Assembly: GCA_030456405.1 (NCBI GenBank) | Contig: JAKDNQ010000030.1 | Coordinates: 1-15,609, forward strand | DNA: 15,609 nt | Reading direction: 5' to 3' | From: Nitrospira sp. | GTDB lineage: Bacteria; Nitrospirota; Nitrospiria; Nitrospirales; Nitrospiraceae | Part shown: one piece after another, positions 1-5,228 of the stretch | How positions within the stretch are numbered: position 1 is the first letter of the stretch | Layout of the letters: the number at the start of each line of letters is the position of its first letter | Program-made: the position numbers and the translations under genes | Notes under the pieces: model-generated | The model's input: only the letters and a program-made list of their open reading frames with translations | Told to the model about the DNA's origin: nothing | Database searches by the model: none

Positions 1-218
1 GGCAGCCTCGGGTCTCGGCGGCCTGGTGTTGTGGGTGGCGGGAATCCGCCATGCCGCGCTGGGCGCATTCCTTGTCTTGGTCGGTTCGCGTTGTTCTCGC
101 GGGCACGCGTCCCTTCAGAGGTTTATCGGGATTCTTTTCGTTATTAGAGGATGCCGATAATGGCTCCTGACATCTTTTTCTGCCCCTCGTGGTGTAATGG
201 GACGGGTCTGGTATGAGA
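1..218. other. Left edge without a recognisable gene
   Basis: No convincing gene is seen. A plus-strand frame is open from base 2 to a TAA at 158-160; its 52 codons are rich in Leu, Val, Gly and Ala and could be the tail of a membrane protein cut by the window edge, but there is no motif to name it. The minus strand shows nothing better. The stretch ends at the downstream stop of the PIN pseudogene. Confidence 0.2.
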
Positions 219-638
219 TTACCGGTGCGTGAGCAGGCGAACGAACTTTGCAGCTGAGATGACTGGCACACCGCTGTAGTGCGAGGCTTCGAAATCCTGG
301 TCGCCGGTGACAAAGTATTACGGTGGGGGTTCCGTCGTCAGCAGATCAAGAAACACGCGATCTCGGGCATCACGGATGGGGGCCGTACTTGGGACAGGGA
401 TGACCAGATCGGCTTGGACTCGAAGATCGGCCAGAAATGCCGAGGGCGTGATCGTCGTGTGGGTGAAGTATCGCTGGATAGCCGGGCGGTGGAGCACGTG
501 CTCCAGTTCAGCGAAGGTGGCCTCGCTCATCACGGCAACCACCTGCCCTACTCGGACGGCGTTGAAGATCTGCGCGGGTGGGCTGGTCATGGACATCAGC
601 ACGGATACGATGATGTTGGTATCAAGGACGACGCGCAC
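219..638 (-). pseudogene. PIN-domain toxin (VapC-like), broken by an in-frame TAA
   Basis: This is a PIN-fold ribonuclease toxin gene, second in an operon with the antitoxin at 622-879. The likely start is the GTG at 638, which overlaps the antitoxin stop by 17 nt; it opens VRVVLDTN with the first catalytic Asp at residue 6. The middle holds the conserved Glu region (FAELEHVL) and the DARDRVFLDLL motif. Codon 107 is TAA (318-320). Past it the same frame stays open for 32 codons, reading YFVTGDQDFEA and ending at TAA 219-221. This supplies the last PIN acidic motif (xVTGDxDF) and gives a normal family length of about 140 residues. The break is therefore a point change in an otherwise collinear gene. 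A truncated 106-residue product would lack part of the metal-binding site and probably be inactive. Family assignment is from motifs seen; inactivity is inference. Confidence 0.75.
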
Positions 639-879
639 GTGGCGTTCGCACCGCCGCGACCTCTGCGGCAAGTTGCTCAGGGGTGAGGGGGCCAAGTTCC
701 TGGGCGGCGCCACGCAGCTTGCGAATCATACGCCCGAGTCGCTGACGACTGACCTTGCGTTCCGGCGACTCCAAAATCACCATGTGGGTTCCCCGCCGGA
801 CGGACACGGGTTTGCCCCAACCCTTGACCCAGGCCGATGGAATTACCACGCCGTCTTTGGTGTATTTCACCGCTTTCAT
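622..879 (-). CDS. AbrB/SpoVT-like antitoxin of the PIN toxin
   Basis: An 85-residue protein placed as antitoxin because it precedes and overlaps the PIN toxin gene. The N-terminal half (about residues 1-40, KYTKDGVVIPSAWVKGWGKP and onward to HMVILESPER) resembles a swapped-hairpin AbrB DNA-binding domain. The C-terminal half is basic then helical (LTPEQLAAEVAAV), the usual toxin-binding tail. The ATG at 879 was chosen over an upstream extension because it starts the domain exactly and a GGGAGG Shine-Dalgarno-like stretch lies about 10 nt upstream. With the toxin truncated it may persist as an orphan DNA-binding protein. The AbrB assignment is moderate; it could be another small antitoxin family. 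Confidence 0.6.
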   Translation of the reverse strand: MKAVKYTKDGVVIPSAWVKGWGKPVSVRRGTHMVILESPERKVSRQRLGRMIRKLRGAAQELGPLTPEQLAAEVAAVRTPRARRP

Positions 880-913
880 GTCTCTGACCCTCCCATTCCC
901 CTTCGGGGATTGG

Positions 914-922
914 AGTATAGCA
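914..922 (-). promoter_or_regulatory. Extended -10 promoter of the PIN toxin-antitoxin operon
   Basis: On the minus strand the sequence reads TGCTATACT, a TG-N-TATACT extended -10 element, placing transcription start near 907, about 28 nt before the antitoxin ATG. No good -35 box is seen 16-18 nt upstream, as is common for extended -10 promoters. A small CCCC-GAA-GGGG hairpin lies in the predicted leader. Confidence 0.45.
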
Positions 923-1090
923 CGGTGGTGGCACACGCGCCTAGCGCCGGAATGGCTCGATTACCGTGTGGCCGATCCCGGCTGGGGATCATGTGGAACC
1001 CTATGATCTCGCCAGTGAGGAACACCATCCATTGAACCACCATATGTGCTCATTCCAAACTGTCTCAGCAGAGAGGGTCACCCTCACATC

Positions 1091-1123
1091 TGTTTGGTTA
1101 AACGAGAGCAACCAGAGCCAACG
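1091..1123. repeat. Short copy of the TTTGGTT hairpin repeat (R1)
   Basis: A T/G-rich arm (TGTTTGGTTAAACGA) is followed by an A/C-rich arm (GCAACCAGAGCCAACG). The core GTTTGGTTAAACGA is shared with the longer repeat at 3504-3603. It lies just past the stop of the ATPase fragment (minus strand), the same relative position that R2 has to the intact ATPase, so it looks like part of the duplicated block. Confidence 0.55.
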
Positions 1124-1156
1124 TTCTCTGTTCCCGCCTGCGCGGATCTTGAATGG

Positions 1157-1351
1157 TCATCCGGCAAGGATGCTCGCGTCGAGCACGTCGAAGCGGACCT
1201 TCCTGTGGCGTGCGCGCAGGGAACAGTGCGACCACTTGGTTTCAAGCTGGCGGAGCGCGTTCTTTCGCTCCGCAACGGTCAGGCGGCGCCATTTCACTTC
1301 GGCGACGAACAGTCGACGTCGGTCGTCATGGTCTGGCGCAACCAGGTCCAA
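1157..1351 (-). pseudogene. C-terminal fragment of a DUF234-type ATPase
   Basis: The 64 residues from LDLVAPDHDD to the stop match the C-terminus of the intact ATPase at 3678-4949: 59 of 64 residues are identical, with no gaps. By eye about 17 of 196 bases differ and most differences are silent. Upstream of base 1351 the frame stays open but similarity stops abruptly, so Walker motifs and start are missing. The fragment keeps the PD-(D/E)XK-like D...EVK core. It is a remnant of a paralogous gene; whether any short protein is made from it is unknown. Confidence 0.85.
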
Positions 1352-1413
1352 TGACGAATCGCAGAAGTGTGTAAAAGAATCTCGGTGCATTTTCTTTCTT
1401 CGAATGCCACGGG

Positions 1414-1442
1414 TTGACAGGTTTTGGATCGAAGAACATAAT
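1414..1442 (+). promoter_or_regulatory. Sigma70 promoter of hicAB
   Basis: TTGACA at 1414-1419, a 17-nt spacer, then CATAAT at 1437-1442: a perfect -35 and a 5/6 -10. Transcription would start near 1449, leaving a leader of about 58 nt before the hicA GTG. It is among the strongest consensus promoters in the window, so the broken pair is probably still transcribed. Confidence 0.7.
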
Positions 1443-1507
1443 GCGTTGACTCGTTGAGAGATTTTGAGCGATGCAAGCTGCCACCAAACCCCGCGCCAAG
1501 GTCCTTC

Positions 1508-1705
1508 GTGAAGTTTTCTGAGTTGGTGAGGTTGTTGGAACACAACGGGTTCACACTCATCAAGGAAAAAGGTTCAATCCGTTATTACGGCAAGGCTGGG
1601 ATAGAGCATCTGGTCCGCATTGATTATCAAGGCTCAAAGGAAGTGCCGACCTGAACCTGCCACGCTATCCTAAGAGCGGCTGGGTTCAAGCACCGGGAGG
1701 AGTAA
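1508..1705 (+). pseudogene. hicA: HicA-family mRNA interferase toxin, broken by an in-frame TGA
   Basis: HicA toxins are small dsRBD-fold ribonucleases. Starting at GTG 1508, with AGG at 1499-1501 as a weak ribosome site, the frame reads VKFSELVRLLEHNGFTLIKE, the standard HicA N-terminus. TGA occurs at codon 49 (1652-1654). The same frame then continues TCHAILRAAGFKHREE to TAA 1703-1705, matching the family's usual GT-x-x-(S/A)-I-L-(K/R)-x-AG ending. The TGA sits exactly where Gly (GGA) is expected, so one base change explains the break, and the full length would be a normal 65 residues. In addition the family's GSH signature reads GSI here (Ile24), so the catalytic histidine seems to be lost. 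The downstream antitoxin starts 1 nt after the TAA. Confidence 0.75.
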
Positions 1706-1706
1706 C

Positions 1707-1955
1707 ATGATCAATCTCAAATACTCGCTCGTGATCGAGGCGACTGACGATCCCACCTTCTTCGGGTTTTACTCCCCCGATCTTCAAGGATTCAGCGGAG
1801 TAGGCCACTCCATCGAGGATTGCCTGTACCAGGCACGTTGGGGCATGGAAGAGCTTCTGGCCCTTCTGAAAGAAAAGGGGCTGCCCATTCCTACCCCAAG
1901 CCCTAATCCCACCGTCGTCATTCAAAACGAAAAGCGAGTCGGTCAAGCGGTATAG
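1707..1955 (+). CDS. hicB: HicB-family antitoxin
   Basis: An 82-residue protein with the HicB partial RNase H-like fold: LKYSLVIEATDDPTFFGFYS, then SPDLQGFSGVGHSIEDCLYQARWGMEELLALL, the family's strand-strand-helix core. It is a short HicB without the C-terminal helix-turn-helix found in longer relatives. A strong GGGAGGAG ribosome site lies inside the end of hicA, and ATG follows the hicA TAA by 1 nt, so the two were translated together. With hicA carrying a stop 53 nt upstream, ribosomes would have to start independently here, which the strong site allows. It is an intact antitoxin beside a dead toxin. Confidence 0.85.
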   Translation: MINLKYSLVIEATDDPTFFGFYSPDLQGFSGVGHSIEDCLYQARWGMEELLALLKEKGLPIPTPSPNPTVVIQNEKRVGQAV

Positions 1956-2169
1956 CGGCGGCTGGCGAAGCCAATGGGTCGTTCTGCCTTCTCTGGATTT
2001 CACACTGACAAGAGAATTAGACAGCCAATAGAAACACTTGAGGCAGGGATCTGCTCACTTCAATGAAATCTCAGAATAGCAAGTGGCCCACACGAAGTGT
2101 AGTCTGGAGCGCCAGGCGGGGTCGAACCGCTGCATCGCAGTTTTCTCCTCTAAATCCCCTCGCGGTTGA
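1956..2169. other. Gene-free stretch after hicB
   Basis: No coding sequence is seen. The only structure noted is the tRNA-like T-arm listed at 2105-2140. The stretch separates hicAB from the outer-membrane protein remnant and shows no obvious similarity to the corresponding stretch near the intact copy. Confidence 0.5.
2105..2140 (-). other. tRNA-3'-end-like sequence (possible old attachment site)
   Basis: On the minus strand the sequence contains GGTTCGACCCCGCC followed by TGGCGCTCCA, resembling a T-arm, acceptor strand and CCA. Four of five T-stem pairs form, but the CCA is one position off, and no matching 5' half is found upstream. It is not a functional tRNA. It might be a fragment left by integration at a tRNA gene, or chance. 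Confidence 0.2.
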
Positions 2170-2322
2170 CTAGCGTCCTCCTATTGGGAGGTCTTTCACG
2201 AGTGTTTCAGAAAAGAGCGTGGTCTGGAACATCTAACGCACGCCGGCTTGTACCGTCCACTCCACGCCCAAAAATGTCTCCCTTCCGATCACTCCCGCGC
2301 CGGCTCCGGCAAAGACATTCCA
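2170..2322 (-). pseudogene. C-terminal remnant of an outer-membrane protein paralogue
   Basis: The translated remnant runs WNVFAGAGAGVIGRET, FLGVEWTVQAGVR, stop, MFQTTLFSETLVKDLPIG. It aligns along its length with the last 50 residues of the protein at 5229-6233 (WRLFAQPGVGLVGRDT, GLDWTVQVGVRWMF, LFAERLIEDLPIK), with a two-residue gap. The internal stop TAG at 2233-2235 sits exactly where the intact protein has Trp (TGG). The frame ends at TAG 2170-2172. No clear similarity extends further upstream, so only the 3' end of the gene survives. Confidence 0.75.
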
Positions 2323-2486
2323 TGGGGAACAGGGAGCGTGAAGAGGTGGCGGATGTTCTTTGCGGTATCGAGGGTATTTATGCCTTGAGTATAAGTTCGA
2401 GCGACTTGCCCGTTTCGTTTGCGCCGGTGGGTGTGGCCCACGGCAGCGACTCTGTCGTCGTGTTGTGGCGAGTCTACGCCCTGGAT

Positions 2487-2786
2487 TCACACGAACGGAT
2501 TTCGAACGTCGAGGAACTCGAATTTCCTGAAATCTGCGTTGGTGGTGTAGAGGGTGCTGATCTCGTGCTGTCGAAGTAACGCTGCAAGGTGGGCATCCGG
2601 GACCAGGTTTCCACGGGCCGTGAATCCGCTTCGTTGGGTGAGAGAGGCTGTGCAAAGATTCGCGGGTGAGCGGCGATCCGCAGGTAAGAAAGAAGCGTGG
2701 GCCAAGCCATGCAAAGCAGATCGGGGTCGGCTGCTTGATCGATCCGGAGCGTACAGAAGGATATTAACGTCCAGGGAGTAGCTCAC
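2487..2786 (-). pseudogene. vapC: VapC-family PIN toxin with internal deletions
   Basis: The ends belong to one VapC-type PIN protein. The frame at GTG 2786 starts VSYSLDVNILLYAPDRSS with the first catalytic Asp, and the same frame ends ARGNLVPDAHLAALLRQHEI then TNADFRKFEFLDVRNPF, the family's C-terminus. The middle is in another frame: DPDLLCMAWPTLLSYLRI then HPRIFAQPLSPNEA. Two deletions with frame changes therefore flank the middle piece; about 45 residues seem to be missing before ARGNLVPD and about 20 before DPDLLC, judged from memory of family length (about 140). The GTG overlaps the vapB stop by 4 nt (GTGA), the usual coupled arrangement. The product from the open frame would not fold as a PIN domain. 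Confidence 0.75.
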
Positions 2787-3254
2787 CTCTTATTCTTATC
2801 GAGAATCGCGTAGAGCGCGTCTTTATCCGTTAGATCGACGACGGCCCGCATCGATCGTGATGTCCATTTGAAGGGTGGCGCTTTCCGCGGAGCCCTCCGT
2901 CTTGCAAGGGATTCGGATAGGAGCTGGGAGACAATTTGTCCCAGTGTGCGATGCTCCTTCTTCTGGAGAGACTTAACCCGCATTATTCACGAAGGCTTCT
3001 ACTGCAACCGCCGATACGCCGCTACGACGAGCCTCACGGCGGGCGGGCTCGCCGCTCAGTCGGTCAACATACTGTTCAAGTATGCTTCCCTCCCTCGCGG
3101 CTCCGCGCGCCCGTCTCGCTTGGCGTCTCGGCGGTTTCGTCCCTCGACTGGGCTCGGGACCCTGAGCGTGTCGAAGGGTCACGAACCCTCGTGAATAATG
3201 CGGGTTAATCTCCTTGAGAACAGGCATATCGATGTCAACCGTGGTTCTCGGCAT
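2783..3254 (-). pseudogene. vapB: VapB-type antitoxin interrupted by an inverted-repeat element
   Basis: The ATG at 3254 opens MPRTTVDIDMPVLKEI, then the frame runs into the element at 2973-3208. Beyond it the frame resumes KSLQKKEHRTLGQIVSQLLS and ends WTSRSMRAVVDLTDKDALYA...KNKR at TGA 2783. Removing the element with one TTAA (or TA) copy gives GAG ATT AAG TCT, that is E-I-K-S, and a seamless 79-residue antitoxin: an N-terminal ribbon-helix-helix DNA-binding part and a C-terminal PFKWTSR toxin-binding tail. The insertion separates the DNA-binding strand from its helices. The element's end carries an ATG (2983) in frame with the downstream part, so a 66-residue product keeping the toxin-binding half is possible. 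Confidence 0.8.
2973..3208. mobile_element. Non-autonomous inverted-repeat element (MITE-like) in vapB
   Basis: It has 20-bp perfect terminal inverted repeats: TTAACCCGCATTATTCACGA at 2973-2992 and its complement at 3189-3208. Similarity continues imperfectly inward. The outermost TTAA (or inner TA) behaves as the target duplication because deleting 232 bp restores the vapB frame. The interior, about 190 bp, is GC-rich and palindromic (around 3036-3056 and 3138-3180) and encodes no transposase, so mobility would need an enzyme supplied elsewhere. The inner motif on the minus strand, CCTTCGACACGCTCAGGGTC, is a REP-like hairpin. Confidence 0.8.
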
Positions 3255-3263
3255 GATGCAGTG

Positions 3264-3292
3264 ATGTTAAATTATGTTTCATCAGATATCAA
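3264..3292 (-). promoter_or_regulatory. Sigma70 promoter of vapBC, near-leaderless
   Basis: On the minus strand TTGATA (3292-3287), a 17-nt spacer and TAACAT (3269-3264) form a promoter with 5/6 and 4/6 matches. Start of transcription would be near 3257, only about 3 nt before the vapB ATG at 3254, so the message would be almost leaderless. Confidence 0.55.
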
Positions 3293-3306
3293 ACTTCGAC
3301 GAGGCT

Positions 3307-3461
3307 ATGACTAGAACAATCTCCCGCCGACAGATTGTCGGCTTCACCACAGCCATCGTGGGAGGGCTGTGGCCGAGAAGGTGCTGCCCATCGTAGACCT
3401 GCTCCCGTTCGTGTACACGCTTCCCGGCAAACCGCTCATGCACAACATCGGCCAGAAGTAA
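3307..3461 (+). pseudogene. Possible remnant of a Tat-exported protein
   Basis: A plus-strand ATG at 3307 starts MTRTISRRQIVGFTTAIVGG, which looks like a twin-arginine (Tat) signal start. The frame stops at TAG 3394. A second frame, open from about 3369 to TAA 3459, reads VLPIVDLLPFVYTLPGKPLM then HNIGQK. The simplest reading is a signal peptide joined by a large out-of-frame deletion to the tail of a gene. I do not recognise the family; both pieces may be chance. Confidence 0.25.
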
Positions 3462-3503
3462 CGACAAGGCGCGCATCGATCAGCTGGCCGGTATGAAGTA
3501 AGA

Positions 3504-3603
3504 ACATCTGTTTGGTCTGTCTCGTCTGTTTGGTTTGTCTCGTTGTTTGGTTAAACGAAACTAACCAGATGAACCAATAAACAAAACAAACCAGATCAAC
3601 CAG
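3504..3603. repeat. Long TTTGGTT hairpin repeat (R2)
   Basis: A T/G-rich left arm (3508-3552) made of repeated GTTTGGT and TGTCTCG units is followed, after TTAAACG, by an A/C-rich right arm (AACCAGA-type units, 3558-3603). The arms pair imperfectly, with many differences of the G-U type. It lies about 75 nt past the ATPase stop on the minus strand and could act as a transcription end or mRNA-protecting hairpin. Confidence 0.7.
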
Positions 3604-3677
3604 CCGCCGTCGCGCCGCAAAGGTGCAAGGGACCGGAGACAGAGTTGTCGGTTATCTTATGCGCGGATCTTGAATGG

Positions 3678-4949
3678 TCATCCGGCAAGGATACTCGCGT
3701 CGAGCACGTCGAAGCGGACTTTCCGATGGCGTAGGCGCAGGGAACAGTGCGACCACTTGCTTTCAAGCTGGCGGAGCACGTTCTTCCGCTCTGCAACGGT
3801 CAGGCGGCGCCATTTCACTTCGGCCACGAGCAGTCGACGGCGGTCGTCAGGGTCGGGCGCGACCAGGTCTAACTCGACATTGCCTTCCCAATACCTCTGC
3901 GCGCCAGGAAAGCGCGCCCGGCACAGATCCTCGAACACCGTTGCGGCGTGGCCATGAATGAGCGTCCGCTTTTCTGTGGTCGTGTAGGTACGCCACCGGC
4001 TCTGGTGCGGAGAATAGACTCGAAACCAGAAACGCATCGTCGGGTCCTGGATACGGTAGAGGACTTTCTTAGTCGAACGCACGCTTTCACCGAACGGCAG
4101 CTCGCGCGTCAGGATCGAAGTGTCGAGCAATTGCTGGAGTAAGCGCGAGAGGTTCGTCTGTGCCGTGCCGAGGCGGCTTGCGATTTCCGATGGTCGCTCG
4201 GCGCCGCGTCCCACGGCTTGCAGTACGGCAACGGCGTTCAGGCCGATGACGCCTTCGTCGCGCAGGAGGCGCTGGGGCTCCTGTTCCATATAGGGCGCGT
4301 AATCGAAGTAAAGCGAGTCCGCGAGGGCCACGGCATCCTGTCCCGATTCGACGAATTCCCAATACTTCGGGATGCCGCCGACACAGGCGAATTTCTCAAA
4401 CGACTCCGCGTCGTCGGGCCGAAGATTGCAGGCGTCGCAAAACGCGGGGTAGTCCATCGGCTCGATATGAAGAAGTTTTCGCGCACGTCCGTAGAGCGGC
4501 GCCGCCCGATGGAGGAAAAGATCGTGCATCATGCGCGTGCTCGAGCCGGCGACGATCAGCAGGCAGCCGCGTGGCAGCGAATGGTCCAGCCATTTCTGCA
4601 ATCGGCTCGGCAGCGATGAGTCCACCGCCGTCAGATAGGGGAATTCGTCCAGGCACAGCACCCAGCGCCGTTTTTGAAGCGAGAGGATTTCGAATAACTC
4701 AGGCCAGGTCTTGGGGGCAAGCTGCGTGTCGAGTTGCATGCGGATGTCGGCGAAGACCTGCTGAATCTGCAAGTCTCGCTGCGCCTCGATGGCCTGGCTG
4801 TACAGACCGGCGCGGGCCTCAAGCCACTGCCGCAAGAGCCGTGTCTTGCCGACGCGACGCCGGCCAAACACGACTAATAGCCCGCCACGCTTCGCCGCAG
4901 CGTCCAGTTCGCGTAGTTCCAGATCCCGGTTGACGAATTCCATATTCAT
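3678..4949 (-). CDS. AAA-type ATPase with DUF234 / PD-(D/E)XK-like C-terminus
   Basis: A 423-residue cytoplasmic protein. Residues 1-20 are the family's EFVNRDLELREL start; Walker A is GRRRVGKT (29-36) and Walker B is WVLCLDEFPYL with D101 and E102; an arginine/serine sensor-like GSSTRMM follows. About residues 215-275 form a winged-helix region (SEIASRLGTAQTNLSRLL). The C-terminus is DUF234: D361 and E377-V-K379 form a PD-(D/E)XK-like nuclease core. The family (ATPase_2 plus DUF234) is widespread in archaea and bacteria; its function is not settled. The start at ATG 4949 is preferred over TTG 4985 because the promoter -35 box covers the latter; ATG 4943 is an alternative. It is flanked by hairpin repeats and has its own promoter, so it is probably a single-gene unit. 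A fragment of a second copy lies at 1157-1351. Confidence 0.85.
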   Translation of the reverse strand: MNMEFVNRDLELRELDAAAKRGGLLVVFGRRRVGKTRLLRQWLEARAGLYSQAIEAQRDLQIQQVFADIRMQLDTQLAPKTWPELFEILSLQKRRWVLCLDEFPYLTAVDSSLPSRLQKWLDHSLPRGCLLIVAGSSTRMMHDLFLHRAAPLYGRARKLLHIEPMDYPAFCDACNLRPDDAESFEKFACVGGIPKYWEFVESGQDAVALADSLYFDYAPYMEQEPQRLLRDEGVIGLNAVAVLQAVGRGAERPSEIASRLGTAQTNLSRLLQQLLDTSILTRELPFGESVRSTKKVLYRIQDPTMRFWFRVYSPHQSRWRTYTTTEKRTLIHGHAATVFEDLCRARFPGAQRYWEGNVELDLVAPDPDDRRRLLVAEVKWRRLTVAERKNVLRQLESKWSHCSLRLRHRKVRFDVLDASILAG

Positions 4950-4956
4950 GGACGGA

Positions 4957-4985
4957 AGTGTATCTTCATGATTGATGCTTGTCAA
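4957..4985 (-). promoter_or_regulatory. Sigma70 promoter of the ATPase, leaderless
   Basis: On the minus strand a perfect TTGACA (4985-4980), a 17-nt spacer and TACACT (4962-4957) precede the gene. The expected start of transcription, 7 nt past the -10, falls at 4950-4949, on the A of ATG 4949. No Shine-Dalgarno site is present, consistent with a leaderless message. Confidence 0.65.
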
Positions 4986-5009
4986 ACATTATGCTTGCAA
5001 GACATAATA
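4978..5009. promoter_or_regulatory. Operator-like repeat overlapping the ATPase -35 box
   Basis: Two adjacent 16-bp direct repeats, CTTGTCAAACATTATG (4978-4993) and CTTGCAAGACATAATA (4994-5009), agree at 11 positions. The same stretch forms a nested palindrome: ATTATG (4988-4993), the 8-bp palindrome CTTGCAAG (4994-5001) and CATAAT (5003-5008). The left half overlaps the -35 box, the place for a repressor. No regulator is identified. Confidence 0.5.
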
Positions 5010-5149
5010 TGCCAGGACCGGTGACGCGCGTGCCTGAAATACCCGGAGTAAACTTGGAAGGCGAATACTCCGAGTTCGGCTCCGAGAGCGGAGGCGATCG
5101 GACAGCGCAGCCGTTCGAATCGCACCAGGAGAACTGACCTTGCAATTAA

Positions 5150-5218
5150 ATTTGGTTTGTCAGGTTTGTCTCGTTTGTTTGGTTTTTCTGGGGCGGGCAA
5201 TACAACAAACCAGACAAT
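5150..5218. repeat. TTTGGTT hairpin repeat (R3)
   Basis: A T/G-rich arm (TTTGGTTTGTCAGGTTTGTC, continuing to 5187) and a short A/C-rich arm (ACAACAAACCAGACAATCG) bracket a GC-rich loop. It begins about 10 nt past the stop of the outer-membrane protein on the minus strand. The remaining 5010-5149 holds a 7-bp inverted repeat (CGGAGTA 5044-5050 / TACTCCG 5066-5072) and no gene. Confidence 0.65.
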
Positions 5219-5228
5219 CGACTTCACG

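Noticed and set aside
307..1035. Plus-strand open frame of 242 codons.
   Set aside because: It is antisense to the PIN toxin and AbrB-like antitoxin, which have clear family motifs and an operon layout.
1652..1654. TGA at a Gly position could mean UGA read as glycine, as in some candidate phyla.
   Set aside because: Well-formed genes here, such as the ATPase and the GH63 gene, end in TGA, and neighbouring breaks use TAA and TAG, so ordinary decay is the simpler reading.
2973..3254. Continuous 93-codon minus-strand frame through the inverted-repeat element as a real gene.
   Set aside because: Only the first 16 residues are antitoxin; the rest is translated element sequence ending in a stop made by the terminal repeat.
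3504..3603. Repeated 7-nt units might be taken for a CRISPR array.
   Set aside because: Units are too short, not evenly spaced, lack unique spacers, and form two complementary arms; no cas gene is present.
5030..5149. TTCGAATC near 5117 looked like a tRNA T-loop.
   Set aside because: No T-stem, acceptor or anticodon arm can be formed around it.
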